Of a stretch of 64,000 bases of DNA, positions 22,201 to 29,525 are shown piece after piece (positions within the stretch are counted from its first letter, which is position 1; the number at the start of each line of letters is the position of its first letter). The stretch covers positions 62,001 through 126,000 of the forward strand of contig NZ_JBGCUE010000009.1 of the NCBI RefSeq assembly GCF_041102575.1, given 5' to 3'. The notes under the pieces were generated by a model. That model had not been told where the DNA came from, did not search any database, and worked only from the letters and a program-made list of their open reading frames with translations. The position numbers and the translations under genes are program-made. The stretch is from Tenuifilum sp. 4138str (lineage in GTDB: Bacteria > Bacteroidota > Bacteroidia > Bacteroidales > Tenuifilaceae).

Positions 22201-22532
22201 CTTCTCCGGCAGTTGACCCACGCGAAGCCGATAAAAACCTCAAGATTAACTCGCAGGACTTCCTCGAGATTGCCTCGGAGATATTCTCAAATTGGATACC
22301 GCAACTTAGTTCCGTTGGCTTCCAAGCTGTTTGGGCAGGTTACTATGTGGAACCCCGCATGTTTATCGACACCAAGCATGGTCTGTTCACTGGCTTACGA
22401 GGACAGGGCTTTATGCTGGGTATGGGGTTGGCCAAGATGTACGTTGATGAGTTAATGGGTCGACAGGTACCCGAGTACTTCAAACGCTTAAGCCTTGAAG
22501 GCGATGGCTTACCCGAAAAGGCATTCAAGTAG
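19299..22532 (+). CDS. One-chain 2Fe-2S / FAD-NAD / 4Fe-4S / DAO fusion dehydrogenase
   Basis: 1,077 residues. Domain order: N-terminal 2Fe-2S domain with Cys60, 65, 68 and 80; FAD/NAD oxidoreductase starting at GAGPAG (121-126) with a second nucleotide site GAGNIG; a two-cluster 4Fe-4S ferredoxin stretch about 465-515 (C-x5-C-x2-C-x3-CP and C-x2-C-x2-C-x3-CP); a BFD-like 2Fe-2S domain (CHCDD and ACRGKRC, about 605-660); and a C-terminal DAO-type FAD domain from GGGIGG (about 706) onward. The parts match the separate A, B and C subunits of hydrogen-cyanide synthase, D-hydroxyproline or proline dehydrogenase and the sarcosine oxidase alpha/beta family. It should oxidise an amino or imino acid and pass electrons to a carrier or quinone; the substrate is not known. 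It is monocistronic, with terminators on both sides. Confidence 0.88.
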   Translation: MHKIDKHPILEVPQRETVTFMFNGNEVKGEKGFTIAAALHQAGFPVHSHSIENRERSLECGIGKCGACEMLVDGQIKRICITPVDGVKEVKEIPHEYTPDVKPANKKESTKVYKTTVTIIGAGPAGLAAREILLEHGVENIVIDNNSTIGGQFNMQTHQFFFFEREKKFGGMRGFEIASTLAGANHEGIFLNSTVWDILENKRIAIKNIKTEEIYYVESDYLVIATGAVPFMPTFENDDLPGVYTAAVVQKMMNQEFTLLGKNVLTVGAGNIGYLTSYQLMQAGARVKAIIEAMPREGGFPVQANRVRRLGIPIMLGKILVKAIPNENHTGIIGAVIADAKDFKPIPGTEQIIEGIDAINICTGLVPDDQLLIKGNEVFGRNCYGAGDAIRIGEGTSAVLRGKQVAYEILQDAGIRCSYDTYLNISKEYIDSQQHPVRIIEEPFRPSEERRNRKPFVQIDCLYGFACNPCTFACPHGAITKNSTSTVPHIDFEKCVGCMDCVYQCPGLAIFGYSYAKDWLFLPIEYEAQEGAEVYLVDNNGNILGDGVIEKILRKPNKTNVARVKSLNLHGDDMLAARGFIVKSNYPEPIQIKPYEYKPQEKIYVCHCDDVSLDEILETIGDRKFISADEIKHTTRLGMGACRGKRCIKRLKTTLAPMGIQIVGDATPRGPLSNQVAMGELYPKDVPETYITGINGKKARVEKVSALIAGGGIGGSALFRYMSEAGLRPVMLNYGRGASWRNIAGGRTAFSLPEIADIARQNHEIFKELHKVSDIDYRPINYVTFAHDDNMLKALEASMAWSDAYMVQPSDFRKEISPFMNDKLSTYKAALITRGCWQATPGKVVDLLRKIGIEHGGTVKEDTELLSVHRNGNGFVALVRDHNKEYIEYHADNFVNALGPEGEKFSRQLGIFTGIYPVKHQAFITRRLPWLGINGNPLGMLIDRRNYKGFVAVYGQQLAETGQIIGCASPAVDPREADKNLKINSQDFLEIASEIFSNWIPQLSSVGFQAVWAGYYVEPRMFIDTKHGLFTGLRGQGFMLGMGLAKMYVDELMGRQVPEYFKRLSLEGDGLPEKAFK

Positions 22533-22562
22533 AAACCAGTAAAAATCGATATGTTTGGGACT

Positions 22563-22597
22563 CCCCGTTTGGCTTATGCCAACGGGGATTTTTTTTA
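22563..22597. terminator. Terminator between the convergent oxidoreductase and lipoprotein genes
   Basis: Stem CCCCGTTTGGC with GCCAACGGGG (one bulged T), TTAT loop, then an ATTTTTTTT tail. It lies 30 bp after the oxidoreductase stop and touches the stop of the oppositely oriented gene. The T tract serves the plus strand. Confidence 0.82.
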
Positions 22598-23266
22598 AGG
22601 AGTTGATGGTTGAATTGTTTCAATTACAATCTCCTGTTTCACCCAACGCTTCTGTGTTCGATCCCATAAGTACTTTTCGCCCATGGAGTCTTCAACAGTC
22701 CTCTGTGGGTATTGGTAGGTTATTTTCCAGGCAGGTTCATTATCGGGTTCAAAGTGGATCACGGTATCGTACCAGTACATGCTGGCACCCGGATTGAAAT
22801 GCTCATTTACCCTCTCCAACGATCCATCGGAACGGAAATGAAGAGTGTTTGACACATTGTAACTCAGGTTGATGTTTTCAAGCGTAATAACCACCCCACC
22901 CTTCAGGCTGTAAACCTCAATTAGCTGCTTACTATCCACCCAAGGGTACACCTTAACAGAAATGCCTCCTCCTGCAAAGTGGTATAACAATGTGTCAGCA
23001 ATTTTAGGTTTTTCCTTTTGCTTAACCCGTAAAGTATCCTTTTTGATGATTTTTGGAGGTTTGGGCTTAACCCTTACAGTCGCTTTAGTAACTGTATCGT
23101 TAGGCGGGAAAACCTTCTTTCTCCCTAGTGAATCCCTACTGTTCAATTCATTCCGCAGTTTGGCTATTTCGCTCGATAAGGTATCGATTGAGCGGGACAA
23201 CCTTTCGGTATCGCTCTGCCTTGTGCATCCAACCAATGCCAAAAACGAAAGTACAATATATCTCAT
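22595..23266 (-). CDS. Lipoprotein of unknown function
   Basis: About 223 residues from the ATG at 23266. This start gives a compact lipoprotein signal with lipobox LALVGC; longer starts upstream would bury it. Mature residues 20-60 are polar and contain a predicted short coiled coil (LSRSIDTLSSEIAKLRNEL), followed by a Lys/Pro-rich linker with VKPKPPKIIKKDT, then a small beta-rich domain (about 110-200) with GGGISVKVYPWVDSKQLIEVY. The family is not recognised. A coiled coil plus basic linker suggests peptidoglycan or envelope spanning, which is inference only. Gene is transcribed toward the oxidoreductase. Confidence 0.65.
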   Translation of the reverse strand: MRYIVLSFLALVGCTRQSDTERLSRSIDTLSSEIAKLRNELNSRDSLGRKKVFPPNDTVTKATVRVKPKPPKIIKKDTLRVKQKEKPKIADTLLYHFAGGGISVKVYPWVDSKQLIEVYSLKGGVVITLENINLSYNVSNTLHFRSDGSLERVNEHFNPGASMYWYDTVIHFEPDNEPAWKITYQYPQRTVEDSMGEKYLWDRTQKRWVKQEIVIETIQPSTP

Positions 23267-23439
23267 GGCAACAATTTCTTTCAATAAAACAAACCATGTG
23301 CCAAATACGGATTTCATAGGGGCTTTAACAGCCAAATGCGCCTGGTGATAAAATGTTAATAAAATGGTAACGCGCAACTTGCCAATCATTAACATATCTG
23401 CCTTACATTTACTGCACCAACCCCCTAAAACCTAAAGCC

Positions 23440-24816
23440 ATGAAACAAAAAATCCAAATCTTAAAGTTTATAACGGCAACGTTTCTGCTAGCCATTGTAT
23501 TAGGATTTACAGCATGTGAAAAGGATATTCCCGTTAATCCAAAGGACAAAACATTGAATGTGGAAACCGCCATGCCACAGGACACCTTTGACATGGCAAC
23601 AGGATATTTACTGGAGAACTTTGAAACCGGAACAAAAACAGCTTATGCCGGAGCAACAGTAACACTATCGACCGGTAAATGGTACCTGAACAATGCCCTA
23701 ATTGGTACATCAACCAGCGATAGGAAAAATGGCACCAAATCGGTACGAATTGTCAACACGGGTAAGGTTACCATGCAGTTCAATAAGGCCAATGGTGCAG
23801 CAACCGTTGAGGTTTACCATGCCAAATATGGAACCGATGGAAATAGCACATGGGAATTATGGGTGTCAACCAACAGCGGAAGCACATGGAGCAAAGTGGG
23901 TTCAACGGTAACCACCTCATCAACCACGCTTACCAAGGCAACCTTTACGGTTAACCTTTCAGGCAATGTTCGGTTTGAGATCAGAAAGGTTTCCGGAGGG
24001 TCGTACCGGATTAACATTGATGACTTCAAGGTTTACGATTACTCAACCTCACCTACCCGCGACGATAATATGGCGTTGGGCAACCCATCGGGGGCTGTGG
24101 CAAGCACTGCATATCCCAATAACTACCTGATGGTTAAACCCCAGTATGTGCTATCGTACAACAACAGCAAGCTTACCTGCAACTGGGTTTCGTGGCATTT
24201 GAGTAGTGCATGGATTGGCTCTGCCCCAAGGCAGGACGACTTTAGGGCCGACAACACCCTACCCTCAAGTTGGGTTTGGGTTGGCGGAACCGACTACAGC
24301 GGTTCAGGGTTTGACCGCGGCCACATGTGCCCCAGCGCCGACAGAACAGGCTCAATTACCGATAACTCGGCCACTTTCCTAATGACCAACATGGTACCCC
24401 AAGCTCCCAAAAACAACCAGATTACCTGGGCTAACCTTGAGAATTACTGCAGAACTCTTGTTGATGCAGGCAACGAGCTATATATCATTTCTGGTCCATG
24501 GGGGCAGGGCGGAACCGGTTCAGCAGGGTATAAAACCACCATATCCACCAAAAAAATTACCGTTCCTGCATACGTTTGGAAAGTAATTGTAGTGCTACCG
24601 GTTGGCTCAAATGATATTTCGCGAATCACTACCTCAACACGAGTAATTGCCGTCTGGATGCCTAATACCCAAACCGTTAACAGCCAACCCTGGGGCTACT
24701 ACCGAACCACGGTTGATTACATCGAAAGCCAAACCGGCTATAATTTTCTATCGAACGTATCAACATCAATCCAAAGTGTAATTGAATCAAAGGTTGATAG
24801 CGGACCAACAAACTAA
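23440..24816 (+). CDS. Secreted DNA/RNA non-specific endonuclease lipoprotein
   Basis: 458 residues. A lipoprotein signal ends in LGFTAC. Residues about 60-200 form a beta-sandwich (WELWVSTNSGSTWSKVG) of the type often used for carbohydrate or surface binding. Residues about 210-450 are a His-Me finger NUC domain: DRGHMCPSADR holds the catalytic DRGH motif (His near residue 305), and NMVPQAPKNNQ contains the Mg-binding Asn. The family cleaves DNA and RNA without strong sequence preference, so a scavenging or biofilm-DNA role is likely at the cell surface. A terminator follows 25 bp after the stop. Enzyme call is secure; the fused N-terminal domain is only tentatively assigned. Confidence 0.93.
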   Translation: MKQKIQILKFITATFLLAIVLGFTACEKDIPVNPKDKTLNVETAMPQDTFDMATGYLLENFETGTKTAYAGATVTLSTGKWYLNNALIGTSTSDRKNGTKSVRIVNTGKVTMQFNKANGAATVEVYHAKYGTDGNSTWELWVSTNSGSTWSKVGSTVTTSSTTLTKATFTVNLSGNVRFEIRKVSGGSYRINIDDFKVYDYSTSPTRDDNMALGNPSGAVASTAYPNNYLMVKPQYVLSYNNSKLTCNWVSWHLSSAWIGSAPRQDDFRADNTLPSSWVWVGGTDYSGSGFDRGHMCPSADRTGSITDNSATFLMTNMVPQAPKNNQITWANLENYCRTLVDAGNELYIISGPWGQGGTGSAGYKTTISTKKITVPAYVWKVIVVLPVGSNDISRITTSTRVIAVWMPNTQTVNSQPWGYYRTTVDYIESQTGYNFLSNVSTSIQSVIESKVDSGPTN

Positions 24817-24837
24817 TCCTAAAAAAATCACCATAAA

Positions 24838-24868
24838 AAAAGGGTCGCAATTGCTTGCGGCCCTTTTG
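24838..24868. terminator. Bidirectional terminator
   Basis: Stem GGGTCGCAA / TTGCGGCCC (one G-T pair) with A-run on the left and T-run on the right, placed between the convergent nuclease and nitroreductase genes; it can end transcripts from both sides. Confidence 0.8.
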
Positions 24869-24887
24869 TCTTCTATTCTTTAACTCT

Positions 24888-25643
24888 CTACTCTGTTCTT
24901 TCGTTATTCATAAACCCCTGCATTTCCAAAACCCTCAGTAAATTCTTTGAGAATGCCACATTGTCCTTCAGGGTGTAACGCTTATCGGTAAAAATTTGAG
25001 CCAGTGTTTCCTTTTGGTTCTCCTCCAGCAAACGCTTGGTTAGCGGTAACGACTCCTTATGCTGATAAATTTGATCGATATCACCCTCAGAGTAATCGTG
25101 GTAAACATCGTAGTGCACAACACCTGCAAGCGGCAACCTATCGGTTAAGTCGGGGTGCTCATCGGGATAACCCATTACCACTGTTGTTACAGGCACAACA
25201 CCCTTGGGTAATTTCAGCACCTCAATAATCTTATCGGCAGTATAGGTTGTAGTTCCAAGGTAACATATTCCAAGACCCTTCTCCTCGGCGGCAATGCATA
25301 CGTTTTGGGCTACCAAAAGGGCATCAATTGCAGCGGTAAAGAACGACAAAAAGTTATCGTACCCCGGGTTGGCCTTACGCTGTAAGCACCACTTGTTAAA
25401 GCGGTTAAAATCCGCACAAAAGGTGAGCACCACTGGTGCCTGCACTACCATCTGCTGGTTAAAATGCAATGGTAAAAGCTTACGCTTCACCTCCTCATCG
25501 CGTGTAACAATTATGCTGTACACCTGCATATTACCAGTGGTAGATGCACGAGTTCCTGCGGTTAGGATTTCCTGAAGTAGCGAATCGTCAATGGGGTCGC
25601 TCTTGTACTTTCGAATTGAACGATGCGATAGCAATGCTTTCAT
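24888..25643 (-). CDS. Nitroreductase-family FMN oxidoreductase
   Basis: 251 residues, the size of the NfsA-like branch. It opens with LLSHRSIRKYKSD, the conserved FMN-phosphate binding segment (R-S-x-R-x-F/Y). GTRASTTGNMQVYS binds the flavin, and EEKGLGICYLGT is the conserved GLG loop. The enzyme uses NAD(P)H to reduce nitro compounds, flavins or quinones in the cytoplasm; natural substrate unknown. It is a single gene between two terminators, the upstream one belonging to the glycosyltransferase operon. Confidence 0.9.
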   Translation of the reverse strand: MKALLSHRSIRKYKSDPIDDSLLQEILTAGTRASTTGNMQVYSIIVTRDEEVKRKLLPLHFNQQMVVQAPVVLTFCADFNRFNKWCLQRKANPGYDNFLSFFTAAIDALLVAQNVCIAAEEKGLGICYLGTTTYTADKIIEVLKLPKGVVPVTTVVMGYPDEHPDLTDRLPLAGVVHYDVYHDYSEGDIDQIYQHKESLPLTKRLLEENQKETLAQIFTDKRYTLKDNVAFSKNLLRVLEMQGFMNNERTE

Positions 25644-25676
25644 CTCATTCTTGATTTATCAACTTACAAATAAAAT

Positions 25677-25703
25677 AAAATAGCACTACGGAAGTGCTAT
25701 TTT
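25677..25703. terminator. Terminator of the DUF4199-glycosyltransferase operon
   Basis: Perfect 11-bp stem AAAATAGCACT / AGTGCTATTTT with a five-base loop. Read on the minus strand it is followed by a T-rich run. It lies 37 bp beyond the glycosyltransferase stop. Confidence 0.78.
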
Positions 25704-25739
25704 GATGTATGTTATTGAACAACTTTTTAAAAGTAATGG

Positions 25740-26693
25740 TTATCCTAACTCCTTCTCAATGAGGTAATGGTTTCTGTCGGCAGAGCTGCGCGACACCAAC
25801 TCACCAATAAAACCTGCCGTAAAGAGTTGGACACCAATTATGGCAACCACAAGAGCTATGTAAAAAAGTGGTTGATCGGTAACAGGCCTGTACTTTAAAT
25901 GATGAAACTGTGCCCAAAGCTTACTACCTACCAACCATACGGCAATAGCACCACCGGTAATAAACATAAGGGTTCCAAGGGTTCCAAAGAAGTGCATAGG
26001 CTTTTTACCAAAGCGCGACACAAACATCACCGATAGAAGGTCAAGAAATCCATTGATAAACCTTGTCCAGCCAAATTTTGTGGTGCCGTACTTGCGCTCC
26101 CTGTGCTGCACAACCTTTTCGCCAATTCGCTTAAATCCGGCCTGACGGGCAATTACAGGAATATACCTATGCATTTCGCCATAAACCTCAATGCTCTTAA
26201 CCACATTGTGGCGGTAGGCCTTAAGGCCACAGTTCATATCGTGTAGCTTTATACCGCTTACCATACGCACGGTGGCATTGTAAAGTTTACTGGGGATCCG
26301 CTTGGTAAGCAAGGGGTCGAACCGCTTCTTCTTCCAACCCGAAACAAGGTCGTAGCCTTGTTCCTTGACCATACGGTAAAGCTCAGGAATTTCATCGGGG
26401 CTATCCTGCAGGTCGGCGTCCATGGTAAACACCACATCGCCTTGAGCGGCTGTAAAGCCAACCTGCAGGGCAGCCGATTTACCGTAGTTCCTCAGAAACT
26501 TAATCCCCCTCAGGGATGGAAACTTGAGCCTCAGGCTCTCAATTACCGCCCAGCTGTTATCGTTACTACCATCGTCAACCATAATTACCTCGTAGGTAAA
26601 ATGGTTCTGGGTCATAACCTGGGCAATCCATTCCATTAACTCGGGGAGCGACTCCTCCTCGTTGTACAGAGGAACTACGACAGAAATATCCAT
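25740..26693 (-). CDS. Family 2 glycosyltransferase, polyprenyl-phosphate type, membrane-anchored
   Basis: 317 residues. N-terminal GT2 (GT-A) domain: MDISVVVPLYNEEESLPEL, VDDGSNDNSW, then FTMDADLQDSPDE with the DxD metal site, and HDMNCGLKAY, which are typical of DPM1/ArnC/GtrB enzymes. Two hydrophobic segments near residues 230-255 and 268-295 give a membrane anchor. These enzymes load a sugar onto undecaprenyl phosphate on the inner face of the cytoplasmic membrane. The sugar is unknown. It lies 15 bp downstream of a DUF4199 gene, a pairing common in Bacteroidota. Confidence 0.92.
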   Translation of the reverse strand: MDISVVVPLYNEEESLPELMEWIAQVMTQNHFTYEVIMVDDGSNDNSWAVIESLRLKFPSLRGIKFLRNYGKSAALQVGFTAAQGDVVFTMDADLQDSPDEIPELYRMVKEQGYDLVSGWKKKRFDPLLTKRIPSKLYNATVRMVSGIKLHDMNCGLKAYRHNVVKSIEVYGEMHRYIPVIARQAGFKRIGEKVVQHRERKYGTTKFGWTRFINGFLDLLSVMFVSRFGKKPMHFFGTLGTLMFITGGAIAVWLVGSKLWAQFHHLKYRPVTDQPLFYIALVVAIIGVQLFTAGFIGELVSRSSADRNHYLIEKELG

Positions 26694-26708
26694 ATTGATG
26701 TTTGGTTA

Positions 26709-27254
26709 CTATTCAATAACTTCACTGTCACCAGCAAAAGACGATTTTTCCTTCTTCAGAAAGATAGAAGTGATCAGTGAGAATATGAATCCCATCACAA
26801 CCATTCCGAGTAACGATGAAATAGTCATAATTAGCGGAGACATAAACTTTTTCTGCATCTCTATGGCCATTTCAATTTGCTCATCGGGCATACCCCTCTT
26901 TACAAGCTCCTCCTCAGCAATGGCTAACATCTTACTTACAAAGTCGGGATCAATAAGGGTAATTTGAATATAAGTAAATACAGCCACAATTACTCCCGCA
27001 AAAAGTGTAATTAAAACACCAAAGCCCAAGGCGTTACCATAGGTAATTGCACCCTCTAACACCTCATCGCGATACTTTTTAGTACCCCATACGATAATAC
27101 CAATTATTATGGCATAGTTTATTATGCTTACCCAAAACGGCGGTTTTACAATACCTGCCAGGTAAGTAATCAGGCTTAGAATTATGAGTGCAACACCCAT
27201 TATTAAACCGTAATTCATTGAATGCTTAAGCATAGGGTTTCCTTGTTTTTCCAT
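26709..27254 (-). CDS. DUF4199 membrane protein
   Basis: 181 residues. Four hydrophobic segments (about 15-33, 38-55, 72-95 and 140-165) with the N-terminal pattern MLKHSMNYGLIMGVAL and the strand FWVSIINYAIIIGIIVWGTK are typical of DUF4199. A short acidic loop sits between segments three and four. Function is unknown; it is the promoter-proximal gene of a two-gene operon with the GT2 enzyme, so a role in envelope glycolipid assembly is possible but inferred. Confidence 0.85.
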   Translation of the reverse strand: MEKQGNPMLKHSMNYGLIMGVALIILSLITYLAGIVKPPFWVSIINYAIIIGIIVWGTKKYRDEVLEGAITYGNALGFGVLITLFAGVIVAVFTYIQITLIDPDFVSKMLAIAEEELVKRGMPDEQIEMAIEMQKKFMSPLIMTISSLLGMVVMGFIFSLITSIFLKKEKSSFAGDSEVIE

Positions 27255-27339
27255 ATTTGTATTAGGTTTAGTTTCATTGCAAATATATGAATTTTGCTAA
27301 AAAAAGCTAGTAGGTTCAACAGGTATTGTAAAGTTTAGC

Positions 27340-27347
27340 TATCTTTG
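27340..27347 (+). promoter_or_regulatory. -7 box (TATCTTTG) for SRP RNA
   Basis: Matches TAnnTTTG and lies 4-5 bp before the first paired base of the SRP RNA, exactly where a -7 box should be. No clear -33 element. Confidence 0.55.
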
Positions 27348-27350
27348 CAG

Positions 27351-27451
27351 CGGGTAAGTCTTATACGACCAGCTCCTGCTGAACCCCCCCAGGACCGGAA
27401 GGTAGCAAGGGTAAGCGGTTGTAGCGGTGCGATATAAGTAGCTTACCCACT
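27351..27451 (+). ncRNA. ffs: Signal recognition particle RNA (4.5S, small bacterial type)
   Basis: About 100 nt. The central part contains CAGGACCGGAAGGTAGCAAG, the conserved SRP domain IV with the GGAA tetraloop that binds Ffh. The ends GGGTAAG and CTTACCC pair to close a rod-like hairpin, followed by a run of eight T residues that acts as terminator. With Ffh it targets membrane and exported proteins to the Sec translocon. Exact ends are estimated from pairing. Confidence 0.93.
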
Positions 27452-27475
27452 TTTTTTTATACCTTATTTTAAGCG

Positions 27476-27483
27476 TAACTTTG
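27476..27483 (+). promoter_or_regulatory. Putative -7 box (TAACTTTG) for truA
   Basis: Exact TAnnTTTG match 25 bp before the truA ATG, just after the SRP RNA T-run. No -33 match. Confidence 0.42.
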
Positions 27484-27508
27484 TAAAAATTTCAAAGAAA
27501 AATCGCAA

Positions 27509-28294
27509 ATGCCTCGATTTAAGTTAACCATAGAGTACGACGGTTCAAGGTACCGCGGGTGGCAATTCCAGCGCGAAGCCGCCACAGTAATGGGCAAGCT
27601 AATGGATGCCATCAAGGAGGTTTACAAGGTAAGCAGCTATGAGCTTTACGGAGCAGGACGTACCGATGCCGGCGTGCACGCGCTGGGGCAGGTTGCCCAC
27701 CTCGATATCGACTCGGCAATGCCACCCTACGTTGCCATGGAAAGGATGAATGAGGTTCTTCCTGCATCAATCAATATCCTTGATATGGCAAAGGTTTCAC
27801 CTCGCTTCCACGCACGCTACGATGCCAAGCACCGCAGCTACGTGTACCACATATCGCGCAGGCGAACAGCCTTTGGCAAGGACTACTGCTGGTGGGTTAA
27901 GGAACCGCTTAACGTTGAGGCTATGGCAGCCGTTACCCATCACTTTACCGGGATGAAGGACTACAAATCGTTTGGCGCACCCGAAAAGGAAGGAGAATCG
28001 ACCCTTGTAAAAATTGACCACCTAAAAATATTTGAGGTTGACGATTCAATCCTCATACACATCGTGGGGTCACACTTCCTTTGGAAGCAGGTACGCCGAA
28101 TGGTGGGCACACTGGTTCAGGTTGGTCTGGGCAAATTATCGGAGGCCGATATCGACTTGTTCTTCAGTGAGTACTCAACCCTTCCGGCAAAGTTTACCGC
28201 TCCCCCATCGGGGTTGTACCTGGAACACGTTTACTATGCCGGCGAAAGCATAAACCAGGAGCCAACCTGGTTAATAAACATTGGCAAGTATTAA
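27509..28294 (+). CDS. truA: tRNA pseudouridine synthase A
   Basis: 261 residues, normal TruA length. GAGRTDAGVHALGQ contains the catalytic Asp (Asp53 by count) in the family signature. The N-terminal FKLTIEYDGSRYRGWQ and the C-terminal GSHFLWKQVRRMVGTL are typical. The enzyme isomerises uridines 38-40 in the anticodon stem of many tRNAs. It follows the SRP RNA and precedes tgt, another tRNA-modification gene, with its own promoter-like box. Confidence 0.97.
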   Translation: MPRFKLTIEYDGSRYRGWQFQREAATVMGKLMDAIKEVYKVSSYELYGAGRTDAGVHALGQVAHLDIDSAMPPYVAMERMNEVLPASINILDMAKVSPRFHARYDAKHRSYVYHISRRRTAFGKDYCWWVKEPLNVEAMAAVTHHFTGMKDYKSFGAPEKEGESTLVKIDHLKIFEVDDSILIHIVGSHFLWKQVRRMVGTLVQVGLGKLSEADIDLFFSEYSTLPAKFTAPPSGLYLEHVYYAGESINQEPTWLINIGKY

Positions 28295-28358
28295 TTTAGA
28301 ACCGGAGCATTTACCGTTAACAAATCAAAATAAACCCTTAACCTGTTAGTATTTAGGT

Positions 28359-28366
28359 TATATTTG
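28359..28366 (+). promoter_or_regulatory. Putative -7 box (TATATTTG) for tgt-lptG
   Basis: Exact match to TAnnTTTG, 19 bp before the tgt ATG. Expected -33 TTG not seen. Confidence 0.42.
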
Positions 28367-28385
28367 TGCGGATTTTTATAAGCAG

Positions 28386-29516
28386 ATGGATTTCAAGTTA
28401 CTCAAAACCGATTCACAAACCTCGGCGCGTGCAGGTATTATAACAACCGATCACGGTCAAATTGAAACCCCAATATTCATGCCTGTTGGCACGGTGGGGA
28501 GCGTAAAGGGTGTTTCGCACAGGGAGTTGGAGAACGACATTAACGCCCAAATCATCCTGGGCAATACATACCACCTTTACCTACGTCCGGGACTCGATGT
28601 ACTAAAGCAAGCCGGCGGGTTACATGAATTCTCGAGCTGGAATAGACCCATTCTTACCGATAGTGGCGGTTATCAGGTATTTTCCCTTGCCGATATGCGA
28701 AAGCTAACAGCGCAGGGCGCTTCGTTCCGCTCGCATATCGATGGCTCACCCCACCTGTTCACCCCAGAGAATGTGATGGACATTCAGCGCATTATTGGGG
28801 CCGATATTGTAATGGCATTCGACGAATGCCCACCGGGCGATGCCGATTACGAGTATGCCCGCAAGTCGCTCGATCTTACCGAGAAATGGCTTGAACGCTG
28901 CGTGCATCGGTTCGATACCACCGAGCCGCTTTACGGCCATAGCCAAACGCTATTCCCTATTGTTCAGGGTTGCGTTTACCCCGACCTCCGTAAGCGTGCT
29001 GCCGAAAACGTTCAAAAGTACAACCGCGATGGCTACGCCATTGGTGGGCTATCGGTTGGTGAACCTGCCGAGGTGATGTACCAAATGGTTGAAGTGGTGA
29101 ACGGCATACTGCCCAAGAGTAAACCCCGCTACCTGATGGGTGTAGGTACACCTGAGAACATCCTGGAATCCATTGCCCTAGGCATTGACATGTTCGATTG
29201 CGTAATGCCCACCCGTAACGGACGTAACGGCATGCTTTTCACCTCTGAGGGAATTATAAACATCCGAAACAAAAAGTGGCAGGCCGATTTCACACCTATC
29301 GATCCTTTTGGCCCAACTTTTGTTGATAGTAGATACACAAAGGCTTACCTCCGCCACCTTTTTATTGCGGGCGAAATGCTAGGCCCACAAATCGCCAGCA
29401 TTCACAACCTAGGGTTTTACTTATGGTTAGTGGGGGAAGCACGAAAACATATTGTTGAGGGCGATTTCCTGCAATGGAAAAACGCTATGGTTAAAAAAGT
29501 GTCGAAACGTCTATAA
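28386..29516 (+). CDS. tgt: tRNA-guanine transglycosylase (queuine tRNA-ribosyltransferase)
   Basis: 376 residues. Family motifs: GVSHRELEND, NTYHLYLRPG, LTDSGGYQVF with the conserved Asp, GGLSVGE and the second catalytic Asp region IALGIDMFDCVMPTRNGR. It exchanges guanine-34 of GUN-anticodon tRNAs for preQ1. In the usual C-x-C-x2-C zinc segment this protein reads PIDPFGPTFVDSRY with no cysteine, although the later His in IHNL is kept. Other Bacteroidota Tgt proteins I recall also lack the cysteines, so this is probably a lineage trait rather than a defect. The lptG-like permease gene follows after 9 bp. Confidence 0.97.
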   Translation: MDFKLLKTDSQTSARAGIITTDHGQIETPIFMPVGTVGSVKGVSHRELENDINAQIILGNTYHLYLRPGLDVLKQAGGLHEFSSWNRPILTDSGGYQVFSLADMRKLTAQGASFRSHIDGSPHLFTPENVMDIQRIIGADIVMAFDECPPGDADYEYARKSLDLTEKWLERCVHRFDTTEPLYGHSQTLFPIVQGCVYPDLRKRAAENVQKYNRDGYAIGGLSVGEPAEVMYQMVEVVNGILPKSKPRYLMGVGTPENILESIALGIDMFDCVMPTRNGRNGMLFTSEGIINIRNKKWQADFTPIDPFGPTFVDSRYTKAYLRHLFIAGEMLGPQIASIHNLGFYLWLVGEARKHIVEGDFLQWKNAMVKKVSKRL

Positions 29517-29525
29517 AACACCTCT

